A stretch of 19,308 nt of DNA from NCBI GenBank assembly GCA_030638785.1, contig DAOWDY010000077.1:1-19308 (forward strand), written 5' to 3'. Source of the stretch: Candidatus Thorarchaeota archaeon. Lineage in GTDB: Archaea; Asgardarchaeota; Thorarchaeia; Thorarchaeales; Thorarchaeaceae. This document shows, piece by piece, positions 7,962 through 15,298 of this stretch; positions within the stretch are counted from its first letter, which is position 1, and every line of letters starts with the position of its first letter. The position numbers and the translations under genes are program-made. The notes under the pieces are model-generated. The model did no database searches. It was not told the origin of the DNA and saw only the letters and a list, made by a program, of their open reading frames with translations.

Positions 7962-9269
7962 TTGAGGTTTTTTGACTATTCACGGCTCAAAGGAAGAGAA
8001 TTCACTGGGCTATCTACATACCAAATTCTCACATATTTTCGAAGATCTATAGTGTATACGTTCTTGTCGATTTATCTCAGGTCACTGGGTCTCTCAACCA
8101 CAGAGGTGACGTTAATGGCTACAGTCGGAATGTTAGCCAACGCAGGGACTCAAACCCTCATCTGGGGCAATGCATTGGACAAATACAGAAAGCCCACTGG
8201 ATTCGTTGTCGCAGGAGAAATGCTTGCAGGGTTTGGACACATATTCATGGTATTTGGATACATACTTTTCCTTGGAATGGGTCAGTTGATTGTTGCTGGC
8301 TACGTGATAATATTCAGTTTGGGCATTATAGAGATTTTTTGGAGTATGTCCAATGTCGGATGGTCCGCCTTGCTCTCTGAATTGACTGCACCTGATGAAC
8401 GAAAGAAGATAATGGGACAGCTCTCAATCGTTGGTGGGTTCGGTGGAATTGGAGGCGCTTATCTAGGGGGATTTCTATACGATAATGGTGCAGGGTTTGC
8501 CAATGGAAGTATCTTCTACATTTCAGCAATTGTCATGATATTCTCAGCCATCATTGTGTATTTTTCAATCCGATTAAAAGAAGAGAACAAGTCTGAAGAT
8601 TCAGATGAAACTGTCACAACTAGACACCCTCCACTTTCCGATCTTCCTTCGAAGCTTCGTATCGGATATTTGATTTTCATAGTAGCTTTGATTTTCATCA
8701 ATTTTGGGCGAAACTCAATTGCGATTATTACCAGTCTTTTTCTGGAAGATCCCACGGGATTCAGTGCAACTGGTGCAGAGATAGCGCTTTACAGTAATGT
8801 AGGCAGCATTGCCGCCATGCTAGCAGGAATACTGATTGGATCAGCCATTGCAAAATCTGACGATTACAAGGTCATGATGTTCGGAACCATATTGGCAGTT
8901 GCTGCAATCTCATGGCTAATAATATCTCCAAGTTTTGCATTAGTTATTGTTGCTTCATTCCTCATTGGTGCCTCGCATGTAGTAATAGAATCCTCAAGTT
9001 ATTCGATTGTTGCTGAAATGGCACCTGCAGAATACCGGGGTCGACTATTCGCATATTATAATGCGACATTCTTCCTTAGTTGGGGAATCGCTGCCACATT
9101 TGTTGCGGGACCAATTGCAGATATTCTCATAGGTGCAGGTTCAACGAATGCTGACGCGTACAGAGGTAGTTTCATTGCGGCGATTATTCTAATCGCTATT
9201 GGAATTGCTATTCTTGTGGTATCATTCAGGTACACAAAGAACAATGAACTGCTGGTTCTTACTCATTGA
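7962..9269 (+). CDS. Major facilitator superfamily transporter
   Basis: 435 residues with a hydrophobic profile of about 12 membrane segments in two halves. A hydrophilic loop of roughly 30 residues in the middle (KEENKSEDSDETVTTRHPP, about 205-230) separates segments 6 and 7, the usual MFS layout. NALDKYRKP after segment 2 resembles the cytoplasmic MFS motif A, and ELTAPDERKKIMGQLS / EMAPAEYRGRLFAYYN are the matching loops of the N- and C-terminal halves seen in drug- or sugar-type exporters. The substrate cannot be told. The reading frame is closed by TGA at 7947-7949, and the first membrane segment begins soon after, so TTG at 7962 is the only reasonable start. It ends in a 7-bp tail-to-tail overlap with the next minus-strand gene. 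Confidence 0.9.
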   Translation: MRFFDYSRLKGREFTGLSTYQILTYFRRSIVYTFLSIYLRSLGLSTTEVTLMATVGMLANAGTQTLIWGNALDKYRKPTGFVVAGEMLAGFGHIFMVFGYILFLGMGQLIVAGYVIIFSLGIIEIFWSMSNVGWSALLSELTAPDERKKIMGQLSIVGGFGGIGGAYLGGFLYDNGAGFANGSIFYISAIVMIFSAIIVYFSIRLKEENKSEDSDETVTTRHPPLSDLPSKLRIGYLIFIVALIFINFGRNSIAIITSLFLEDPTGFSATGAEIALYSNVGSIAAMLAGILIGSAIAKSDDYKVMMFGTILAVAAISWLIISPSFALVIVASFLIGASHVVIESSSYSIVAEMAPAEYRGRLFAYYNATFFLSWGIAATFVAGPIADILIGAGSTNADAYRGSFIAAIILIAIGIAILVVSFRYTKNNELLVLTH

Positions 9270-9679
9270 GGTTGCCCTTGATTCTCTGATAGGAAGATTT
9301 CCCGTGCCCCAATGAGCAGCGCAACTATCCAGAATAGCCCACTGACAAGTGTGATCCACCAAGTCACCATTGCAGGGGGCATCAAGAGCAAAGTAGGTAT
9401 AACCATGAAGACTCCGTTTACCAACATAATGGTCCATGCCCACTTGTCACCGCCTCGATAATATCCAAATAGAACAATTAAACCTACTATCGCAAGTGCT
9501 GCCCATGCAAAGCCTGCGAATCTATATGACATTGCAATAGCATATGCAGCTTCAGCATCAAACGCAACTACATCCGCCCATTCTATACCTGCCCAATCTA
9601 GATGAACATTGGGAACTCCTACAATGATATAGCTATAGGAATCCCTCCACAAGAGATTCAACCTATGGAAACCGCTCAA
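9263..9679 (-). CDS. Small multi-spanning membrane protein, unknown function
   Basis: Up to 138 residues with about three hydrophobic segments (around 47-72, 82-100 and 105-126) separated by short charged loops (YYRGGDKW), and a polar N-terminus containing VGVPNVHLDWAGIEWADV. I do not recognise the family. The frame is closed by a stop at 9688-9686. The start is uncertain: TTG at 9679 gives the longest form, other TTG codons follow, and the first ATG (residue 50) would cut into the first membrane segment. It follows the 9692-9919 gene by 12 nt on the same strand, so the two form a small operon. Its stop lies within the last codons of the convergent MFS gene. Confidence 0.65.
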   Translation of the reverse strand: MSGFHRLNLLWRDSYSYIIVGVPNVHLDWAGIEWADVVAFDAEAAYAIAMSYRFAGFAWAALAIVGLIVLFGYYRGGDKWAWTIMLVNGVFMVIPTLLLMPPAMVTWWITLVSGLFWIVALLIGAREIFLSENQGQPQ

Positions 9680-9691
9680 TGTAAATTAATT

Positions 9692-9919
9692 CTACTCAGA
9701 AGATATTCCGTAACAATAGCAGCATGGAGATAGGATTGTGCCGATAACAACACATGCCAGAATTCCCGTAGGATTAGTGAGGTAGGTCATTATCAGCTCA
9801 CTATCTTCAATCCCACTTGAACCCAGACCTGATTCTATGGTGGCTAAAACCAACGAACCAAAAATCCAAAGAGAAAGCACGGTAATAATCCATATAGCAG
9901 CATATATTTTCCATCGCAT
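9692..9919 (-). CDS. Small two-segment membrane protein, unknown function
   Basis: 75 residues from the ATG at 9919, which is preceded by GGGGAG with 8 nt spacing. An ATG at 9961 in the same frame lacks such a site and would add a non-membrane leader. There are two hydrophobic stretches (about 5-25, WKIYAAIWIITVLSLWIFGS, and 51-69, GILACVVIGTILSPCCYCYG), with an acidic loop between them and a cysteine pair near the end of the second. The size and topology suggest a subunit or regulator of a membrane complex together with the downstream membrane protein. No family is recognised. Confidence 0.6.
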   Translation of the reverse strand: MRWKIYAAIWIITVLSLWIFGSLVLATIESGLGSSGIEDSELIMTYLTNPTGILACVVIGTILSPCCYCYGISSE

Positions 9920-9939
9920 TGATTTTTCTCCCCTTAACC

Positions 9940-10012
9940 ACAACCAGGTTGTTTGATGCATCTTTGCCTATTATTTCAGATATCAGTGCGTTTTTGAATG
10001 GAAACCTGGTTT
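9940..10012. promoter_or_regulatory. Two related palindromes upstream of the membrane-protein pair
   Basis: ACAACCAGGTTGT (9940-9952) and AAACCTGGTTT (10002-10012) are perfect palindromes sharing the core AACC(A/T)GGTT. Their centres are 61 bp apart, between the membrane pair (start 9919) and the end of the regulator gene. The first sits about 20 bp before the start codon. An AT-rich AAATAATAG (minus strand, about 9970-9978) lies between them and could be the TATA box. They look like paired operators for a dimeric DNA-binding protein; this is inference. Confidence 0.45.
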
Positions 10013-10066
10013 AGATTGGATGTACACACCCCCTCTTAAGTATTGCAACAAACTGACGAAGGACAT

Positions 10067-10435
10067 TCATTTCTTGATTCGGCCATCTTCAATCTTCTCC
10101 AGAAGAAGAAGTGCATTGATGTAGTCATCCATCGTCTGTGTCCTCTCCTTTAATGATAAACTTGAATCGAGAATCCGTTTTCTCAACATGCTAAGGTATT
10201 TGTTCTCGAGCTTCTCGATGTACGTTGAGGATCCCATACTAGTCACTTTGATTCTAGGCTGACTCTGAATAAACTCAATCAGGCGGACCCAATTTTCTGC
10301 AGTGGTTGGATTTAGACCAATCCTTTGAAGCTCTGATTTTGGAAATGGTTCTGGCTGCATATCGATAAACCTGAAAATCGATTCTGCTCTCTCTGCAAGA
10401 GTCCTTCGTTTTGGTTTCTTCGGCTTTTTAGGCAT
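10067..10435 (-). CDS. Small basic winged-helix-like DNA-binding protein
   Basis: 122 residues from the ATG at 10435. The frame stays open upstream to 10654, but that extension runs through the divergent promoter and into the start of the EutA-like gene, so it is rejected. It has a Lys/Pro/Arg-rich N-terminal tail (MPKKPKKPKRRT) and a helix-turn-helix-like stretch (FPKSELQRIGLNPTTAENWV, about 31-50). A beta wing-like segment follows (PRIKVTSMGSSTYIEKL, 60-76), then a helical C-terminus rich in charged residues that may dimerise. It is read divergently from the EutA-like pair across 92 bp and has a perfect palindrome just before its start codon, so it is a plausible autoregulator and controller of that pair. 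The specific family is not recognised. Confidence 0.7.
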   Translation of the reverse strand: MPKKPKKPKRRTLAERAESIFRFIDMQPEPFPKSELQRIGLNPTTAENWVRLIEFIQSQPRIKVTSMGSSTYIEKLENKYLSMLRKRILDSSLSLKERTQTMDDYINALLLLEKIEDGRIKK

Positions 10436-10437
10436 AA

Positions 10438-10449
10438 TACAATATTGTA
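10438..10449. promoter_or_regulatory. 12-bp palindrome, candidate operator
   Basis: TACAATATTGTA is a perfect palindrome 2 bp upstream of the regulator's ATG (10435), between its predicted TATA box and transcript start. A repressor bound here would block polymerase, fitting autoregulation. The AT-rich context makes a chance palindrome possible. Confidence 0.45.
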
Positions 10450-10456
10450 CTTTAGA

Positions 10457-10480
10457 GTATATTAACGTATTGTTTATATG
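10457..10480. promoter_or_regulatory. Divergent TATA elements for the regulator and the EutA-like operon
   Basis: GTATATTAAC (10457-10466; GTTAATATAC on the minus strand) is placed for a transcript starting at about 10436, giving a leaderless regulator mRNA. TTTATATG (10473-10480) on the plus strand predicts a start near 10503 and a leader of about 25 nt with a weak AGGGAT site before the EutA-like ATG. Confidence 0.45.
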
Positions 10481-10527
10481 CGGACGGATTCCATCTATAG
10501 TATAATTCTGTACAGGGATAGTCAAAC

Positions 10528-12588
10528 ATGATTGAAGATAATGTTCAGAATATGGCGCATCACGTCTTCGGTATCGTGAAAGGATTCTTTGAAAAGCACA
10601 TCCGTGAGGATGCAGAAAGTTTGGCGGACTCATTTGAGCAAGAGTATAGAGCATTGATCAAAGAAGATGAACTGAAAGAACTCTCTGAAGTCGAAGGACT
10701 CCGCAGGCTCATAGTTTCTTTTAGACCTGCTTTATCTTCAGTATTGCAACCCTGTGAGGCGTTTGATAATCTATTGACCATGATGTTGTTCATGTTCAAG
10801 GCATCATGGGAAGGAGCTCATCGTCGTGAGAAGGAACCTCCAAAGAAGATGAAGAAAGGTCCAATAATGCCTGGCAGTGATAAATCACTTGACATCAAAT
10901 TCTATTGCACAGTTTGCGAACAGGATTTTGATATCCCCTATGATTTGAAGGCACAGATACTGAATGGATCAGATGAAGTAGAAATTCCAAAACATCATGA
11001 TCAGGTAATGAAGATTCGAATATCTAAAACTGAAAAAGATGCGTCTGTTGAGGAAGAAGAAGTTGATGAAGAAGGAGCAATCGAACCAATAGAATTGCTC
11101 ATGGGTCATATCCCTTCTGATAATGCTGAATATCTTAAGGTCCTGAGTGTTGGTATCGATATCGGGTCCTCGACCTCTCATCTCGTCTTCTCGCGACTCA
11201 CCCTCAAGAGAGAAACCGGATTCCTAAATATGACAAATCGTTTCTTTCTGGTCAATCGAGAAATCATCTACGAGGGCAACATCATCTTCACTCCACTGAT
11301 AGACCGAACGACAATCGACATAGAAGCGATAGTGAAATTCTGTGAGGACGAGTATGAGAAGGCAGGCATCACTCGTGACATGGTAGATACTGGTGCAGTC
11401 ATAGTTACAGGAGAAACTGCGAAAAAACAAAATGCAGCAGAGATTGTGAAGCGTCTTTCCTCAGAATCAGGCAAGTTCGTTAGTGCAGCCGCGGGACCCA
11501 ATATGGAATCTCTTTTGGGAGCAATGGGAAGCGGTATTGTCAAGCAATCTCTCCTTAGTCAGAGAACAGTACTTCATTGTGACATAGGCGGTGGGACAAG
11601 TAACTTAGCAATTGTTTCAAAGGGCCAGGTCCTTAGTACAAGTTGCATCAATGTTGGAGGTCGTCTGCTTGGCATTGACAAAGACTTCAAAATTTGGAGG
11701 ATTGACGGACCTACTCAATTTATCATGAATGAACAAGGCATGAAATATCAGCTAGGAGATACAATTCCTCAAGAAGATGCAAGAACCATTGCCCGAGAGT
11801 ATGCAAAGGCTTTGGTGGAGGTAATGAGAGGTCCTGCAAAGAGTCCTGTTGCTACGGAACTGATGATGACTGAAGACTTGGATTTCTCCACTTCCATTGA
11901 TGAATACTCACTCTCTGGTGGAGTTGCGGAAATGTTCTATGGCAACGAGAAAACGTACGATGACATTGGAATGTATCTTGCAGAGGAAATCAAAAATCTT
12001 ATGGAAAATCTAGAACTTCCCATTATTGAGCCAGAGAACAAGATTCGCGCGACAGTTATTGGTGCAGGGGCATTTTCTCTTTCAGTATCTGGGTCTACAA
12101 CCTTCTTTGATGAGAATATAGAATTCCCATTAAACAACATCCCAGTCCTCCCTGTTAGTATGAGCAGTGAAGAATTTAGTATAAAGAAAATGGAGAATGA
12201 AATCAAACGTGCGTTCAAGACATTCGATATGAAAGAGGGTGAGGACCTAGTGGCGTTGTATTTTGGAAACGCAATATACGGGTCTCTGGGCCGACCTGAA
12301 GAATGGATGGCACCTTTCGCAAGAGCCATTGAGAAAGCACTCAGGAATTCCGTAGCTAAAAAGAAGACTATCATCATCATCTTCGGGAATGATATGGGTA
12401 AATTGTTTGGAATCACACTGCGAGATGAAACGTCCATTAAGAGCAATGTACTCTGTCTGGACGAGTTACTGCTTGAAGCAGGTGATTGGATCGATATTGG
12501 TACTCCGCTCCAATCCACTCAGGCGTTCCCTGTTACGGTAAAGAGTTTGGTCTTCAATCAGGACAAAGAGTATACTCAGGAAGAGTAA
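10528..12588 (+). CDS. EutA-like ASKHA ATPase with N-terminal extension and CxxC insert (copy 1)
   Basis: 686 residues. From residue 205 on it matches EutA, the reactivase that exchanges damaged cobalamin in ethanolamine ammonia-lyase. Phosphate-1 loop VGIDIGSSTSHLVF (208-221), DTGAVIVTGETAKKQNA (287-303), AAAGPNMESLLGAMGSGI (320-337), phosphate-2 CDIGGGTSNLAI (351-362) and adenosine motif VIGAGAFSLSVSGST (510-524) are all present. Standard EutA is about 470 residues. Here about 200 extra N-terminal residues form a helical domain (1-100), shared with copy 2, plus an insert with FYCTVCEQDFDIP (C127, C130) and PKHHD (H156/H157) that could hold zinc. A C-terminal tail ending VKSLVFNQDKEY is also shared. 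No EutB/EutC is in the window, so the client enzyme is unknown. The next gene starts 2 nt after the stop. Confidence 0.85.
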   Translation: MIEDNVQNMAHHVFGIVKGFFEKHIREDAESLADSFEQEYRALIKEDELKELSEVEGLRRLIVSFRPALSSVLQPCEAFDNLLTMMLFMFKASWEGAHRREKEPPKKMKKGPIMPGSDKSLDIKFYCTVCEQDFDIPYDLKAQILNGSDEVEIPKHHDQVMKIRISKTEKDASVEEEEVDEEGAIEPIELLMGHIPSDNAEYLKVLSVGIDIGSSTSHLVFSRLTLKRETGFLNMTNRFFLVNREIIYEGNIIFTPLIDRTTIDIEAIVKFCEDEYEKAGITRDMVDTGAVIVTGETAKKQNAAEIVKRLSSESGKFVSAAAGPNMESLLGAMGSGIVKQSLLSQRTVLHCDIGGGTSNLAIVSKGQVLSTSCINVGGRLLGIDKDFKIWRIDGPTQFIMNEQGMKYQLGDTIPQEDARTIAREYAKALVEVMRGPAKSPVATELMMTEDLDFSTSIDEYSLSGGVAEMFYGNEKTYDDIGMYLAEEIKNLMENLELPIIEPENKIRATVIGAGAFSLSVSGSTTFFDENIEFPLNNIPVLPVSMSSEEFSIKKMENEIKRAFKTFDMKEGEDLVALYFGNAIYGSLGRPEEWMAPFARAIEKALRNSVAKKKTIIIIFGNDMGKLFGITLRDETSIKSNVLCLDELLLEAGDWIDIGTPLQSTQAFPVTVKSLVFNQDKEYTQEE

Positions 12589-12590
12589 TC

Positions 12591-14414
12591 ATGACCGAGG
12601 CTGATGCCAACGGACTAAAGTGGCAGATCATTGATGCAGTGAAACAATTCTTTGAGGAACACGATTCCGAGAATGCATCTAATCTTGAAGAGGTATTTAC
12701 TCGGAAATATGAGTTATTGCTGGAACATCATGAAACTGAAGGCATCACAGAAATCCAAAAGATTCACCATCTCATCGAGGAATTCAAACCCGCGCTTCAA
12801 TCTGTTCTACAACCTGGTGAGAAATTTGAGATATTGATGGGGATTGTAAGTCCCATTCTCAATTCAGCACTATCCCGTGCTGAAGAACAGAAAATGATGT
12901 TGGCACAAAAGGCTCAAAAATCATCCAAATCGAAAACTGAATATGGGAAGCCGATTATTTCAGTATCTAGTAACGCTGATAATCTAAAGGTTCTGAGTGT
13001 AGGAATCGACATTGGGAGCTCAACATCCCATCTAGTTTTTTCGAAACTCACTCTTGGACGAGAGAGAAGTTTCCTCAACCCTACAAATCGATTCATGCTA
13101 ATTGACCGTGAACTCATCTATGAGAGCGAGATTATCTTTACACCTCTGATTGATCGATATACAATCGATATAGAGGCCATTTTGAAATTCTGTGAAGAAG
13201 AGTATGAGAAAGCAGGTATCACACCAGAGATGGTTGACACTGGTGCAGTGATAGTTACAGGAGAGACTGCAAAGAAACAAAATGCTGAGGAAATAGTGAA
13301 CCGCTTATCCTCTGAAACGGGGAAATTCGTAAGTGCAGCCGCTGGACCTAATTACGAGTCTGTTCTCGGGGCAATGGGGAGCGGTATTGTTGAACTCTCT
13401 CGCGAAAATCAGCGCACAATTCTGAATGTGGATATTGGAGGAGGCACCAGCAATCTTGCTATCGCATCCAATGGAAATGTTCTCAGTACCGCCTGTATCA
13501 ATGTTGGCGGAAGGTTGCTAGGGATTGATGATGACTTCAGGATCTGGAGGATAGACGAACCAACTAATTTCGTAATGAAACAACTGGATATGAAATACCA
13601 ACTCGGAGATATCATTCCCGAGGAAGATGCAAAGGCCATCACCAGGGCTTACGCTGAGGCATTAATCGAGGTCATGAGAGGTCCTGCAAAGAGCCCCATT
13701 GCAAAGGAGCTTATGATGACTGACGATCTAGATTTTTCTGTTCCAATCGATAATTTCTCTTTCTCTGGCGGTATCGCGGAGATGTTCTATGGAAGCGATT
13801 CGACCTATGATGATATTGGGAAGTACCTCGCAGAAGAACTCCAAACACTCGCGGAGGAATACGGTCTTTCTTTTATTGAACCTGAAAATAAAATCCGGGC
13901 GACGGTTATAGGCGCTGGTGCATTCACCCTTTCGGTTTCTGGTTCCACTTGCTACTTTGATAAGAGCATTGAATTTCCTATCAACAATATGCCTGTCATT
14001 CCAGTGAACGTGACGGTAGAAAACTTTAGACCCGGCATAGTCGAAAAAGAGATTGCACTAGCTTTTACAAAATATGATATGATTGAAGGTGAAGATCTTG
14101 TAGCTTTGTACTTCAAGGATTCACTATTTCGATCCTATACCTGGCTCCAAGATTTTGTCAAATCCATTGAGAAAGCCCTTTCCAAATCTGTGAAAAGTAA
14201 GAAGATGGTCACTCTTCTCTTCCAAAGCGACATTGGAAAAATGGTAGGACTCATGATCCGTCAAGAAACTTCCATTCAGCACAATCTAATCTGTTTGGAT
14301 GAATTGTTTCTGGAAGAAGGTAATTGGATTGATATCGGAGAACCACTTCTTTCTGGTCAAGCATTTCCAGTAACTGTGAAGAGTCTCGTATTCAACAAGA
14401 ACAAAGAGTACTAA
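12591..14414 (+). CDS. EutA-like ASKHA ATPase (copy 2)
   Basis: 607 residues from the ATG at 12591, 2 nt after the previous stop, with AGGAAGAG upstream. The frame is open to 12486 inside the preceding gene, but that part is only its shadow. Residues 130-607 are closely collinear with copy 1, with all three nucleotide-binding motifs intact: VGIDIGSSTSHLVF (137-150), VDIGGGTSNLAI (280-291) and VIGAGAFTLSVSGST (439-453). The helical N-terminal domain (1-100, with FKPALQSVLQPGEKFE) is kept, but the CxxC/HH insert of copy 1 is absent. The pair probably works as a hetero-oligomer or on two related clients. Residues 559-575 (ETSIQHNLICLDELFLE) reappear in the fragment at 15248-15298. Alternative ASKHA families (actin, Hsp70, MutL-like) fit worse because of the EutA-specific GETAKKQNA block. 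Confidence 0.85.
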   Translation: MTEADANGLKWQIIDAVKQFFEEHDSENASNLEEVFTRKYELLLEHHETEGITEIQKIHHLIEEFKPALQSVLQPGEKFEILMGIVSPILNSALSRAEEQKMMLAQKAQKSSKSKTEYGKPIISVSSNADNLKVLSVGIDIGSSTSHLVFSKLTLGRERSFLNPTNRFMLIDRELIYESEIIFTPLIDRYTIDIEAILKFCEEEYEKAGITPEMVDTGAVIVTGETAKKQNAEEIVNRLSSETGKFVSAAAGPNYESVLGAMGSGIVELSRENQRTILNVDIGGGTSNLAIASNGNVLSTACINVGGRLLGIDDDFRIWRIDEPTNFVMKQLDMKYQLGDIIPEEDAKAITRAYAEALIEVMRGPAKSPIAKELMMTDDLDFSVPIDNFSFSGGIAEMFYGSDSTYDDIGKYLAEELQTLAEEYGLSFIEPENKIRATVIGAGAFTLSVSGSTCYFDKSIEFPINNMPVIPVNVTVENFRPGIVEKEIALAFTKYDMIEGEDLVALYFKDSLFRSYTWLQDFVKSIEKALSKSVKSKKMVTLLFQSDIGKMVGLMIRQETSIQHNLICLDELFLEEGNWIDIGEPLLSGQAFPVTVKSLVFNKNKEY

Positions 14415-14454
14415 TAGTTCGGATATCACTCCTAACACATATTTGGGATATACA

Positions 14455-14471
14455 TTCTGACTCTGTCAGGA
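14455..14471. other. Short inverted repeat after the EutA-like operon
   Basis: CTGAC-TCT-GTCAG, extended by one G·U and one T-A pair, can form a 7-bp stem about 40 nt after the stop. There is no T-tract, so a terminator role is only possible. The rest of 14415-14588 shows no gene. Confidence 0.3.
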
Positions 14472-14588
14472 TACTCTTCGTATGGTCCCCCAACAACTGA
14501 ATGTGGGAGAATCGGTAGAAATCCCTATATCTTCCCATTCAATAATTGGATGAGTAGTTTCTAATTGGCTTCAAAAGAAATTAGAGTT

Positions 14589-14597
14589 GATATATTT
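14589..14597 (+). promoter_or_regulatory. TATA box for the QueG-like gene
   Basis: GATATATTT is centred about 27 bp before the ATG at 14620, predicting a leaderless transcript. This favours that ATG over TTG codons at 14587 and 14596 in the same frame, which lie within or ahead of the box. Confidence 0.5.
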
Positions 14598-14619
14598 GAC
14601 CTCTACCGATGAATTAAAG

Positions 14620-15276
14620 ATGAATATACAGGAGAAGGCTGCAAAATGGGGTGCTGATCTCGTCGGTTTCGCTTCTGTTGATCACTTCAAAGGTTTTCCC
14701 ATTGAGCACCAACCTCAAACAATGCTTGAAACGGCAAAAACAGTCATAGTTATTGGCATTGACATGGTAGATCCGTCGCTTGATCTTTGGTTACATCCTG
14801 ACGAGTGGAAGGCAAAAGGGAAACCGTCTAGAGCTTTTGAGGATGAGATTCTAAGGGCTATTGCATACCGAATTGCCTTGTTTATTGAGAGAGCAGGTTA
14901 TGAAACCAAGGTTGTTCCATATGAGCCTTCATTATTTCTTAAAGAAGCAGGGTACTATGCTGGACTTGGCGTATTCGGAAAAAACAATCTCCTGTTAAGC
15001 CCTGATTTTGGTCCTAACATTAGACTTCGAGCTTTGGTGACTGATGTTCAATTCAATCCAGACCCTATTCTTAAGGAAGAACTGTGTAAAGACTGTACCT
15101 TATGCATCAAAGCATGCCCTGCTAATGCGTTAGCACAAGGCTATGAGATGAAGAAATGTCTCGACTACTCTGAAAGCCACTTGAAACATCTTACCAAGAA
15201 TGCAGTTTTGTGGTGTGTCAGGTGTATTGAAGTATGCCCTTACACTAGAAACATCAATTCAACACAACTTGATTAG
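14620..15276 (+). CDS. Short QueG-like double [4Fe-4S] protein
   Basis: 218 residues from the ATG at 14620. The order of motifs is that of epoxyqueuosine reductase-like proteins: an N-terminal GADLVGFASVD, TVIVIGIDM (41-49), YETKVVPYEPSLFLKEAGYYAGLGVFGKNNLLLSPDFGP (94-132), then RLRALVTDVQF. The iron-sulfur part has eight cysteines (156, 159, 162, 166, 180, 199, 202, 206), enough for two [4Fe-4S] clusters. QueG itself (about 380 residues) uses cobalamin to reduce epoxyqueuosine in tRNA. This short form lacks its C-terminal extension, and archaeal relatives often have unknown substrates. The last nine codons (RNINSTQLD) and stop lie on DNA homologous to EutA in another frame, so the native C-terminus has been replaced, but all cysteines are kept. 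Function is probably redox or corrinoid linked. Confidence 0.75.
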   Translation: MNIQEKAAKWGADLVGFASVDHFKGFPIEHQPQTMLETAKTVIVIGIDMVDPSLDLWLHPDEWKAKGKPSRAFEDEILRAIAYRIALFIERAGYETKVVPYEPSLFLKEAGYYAGLGVFGKNNLLLSPDFGPNIRLRALVTDVQFNPDPILKEELCKDCTLCIKACPANALAQGYEMKKCLDYSESHLKHLTKNAVLWCVRCIEVCPYTRNINSTQLD

Positions 15277-15298
15277 CCTTGATGAGTTGTTTCTGGAA
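15248..15298 (+). pseudogene. Fragment of a third EutA-like gene, out of frame, overlapping the QueG-like 3' end
   Basis: Read in the frame starting at 15248, the sequence gives ETSIQHNLISLDELFLE. The second EutA copy has ETSIQHNLICLDELFLE (14265-14315): 16 of 17 residues agree, while the DNA agrees at 39 of 51 positions. Apart from the Cys-to-Ser codon, all differences are synonymous, so the fragment comes from a gene that diverged under protein-level selection, not from a fresh copy of its neighbour. Weak resemblance (VRDC against AGDW) continues to about 15326, where a stop follows. Nothing upstream of 15248 matches EutA. A rearrangement joined this piece to the QueG-like gene. Confidence 0.8.

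Noticed and set aside
7936..7965. Nine-codon ORF (MEMGDQKSS) ending in an overlap with the TTG start of the MFS gene, like a coupled leader peptide.
   Set aside because: The TATA box at 7928-7935 overlaps or abuts its ATG and places the transcript start after it, so it is probably not transcribed.
10436..10654. N-terminal extension of the winged-helix gene to 195 residues.
   Set aside because: It crosses the divergent promoter and overlaps the start of the EutA-like gene in antisense; the sequence is low in protein-like features, whereas the MPKKPKK start matches a good promoter placement.
11937..12518. 193-codon antisense frame opposite the first EutA-like gene.
   Set aside because: Ser/Ile-rich translation typical of a shadow of a real coding strand, with no domain or ribosome site.
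12486..12590. Longer start for the second EutA-like gene inside the first.
   Set aside because: The added residues are an out-of-frame reading of the first gene's conserved C-terminus; the ATG at 12591 has a ribosome site and aligns with the start of copy 1.
10528..14414. The ASKHA pair as archaeal actin or Hsp70 relatives.
   Set aside because: The GETAKKQNA, AAGPNxES and DIGGGTSNLAI blocks are characteristic of EutA; actin- and Hsp70-specific motifs are absent.
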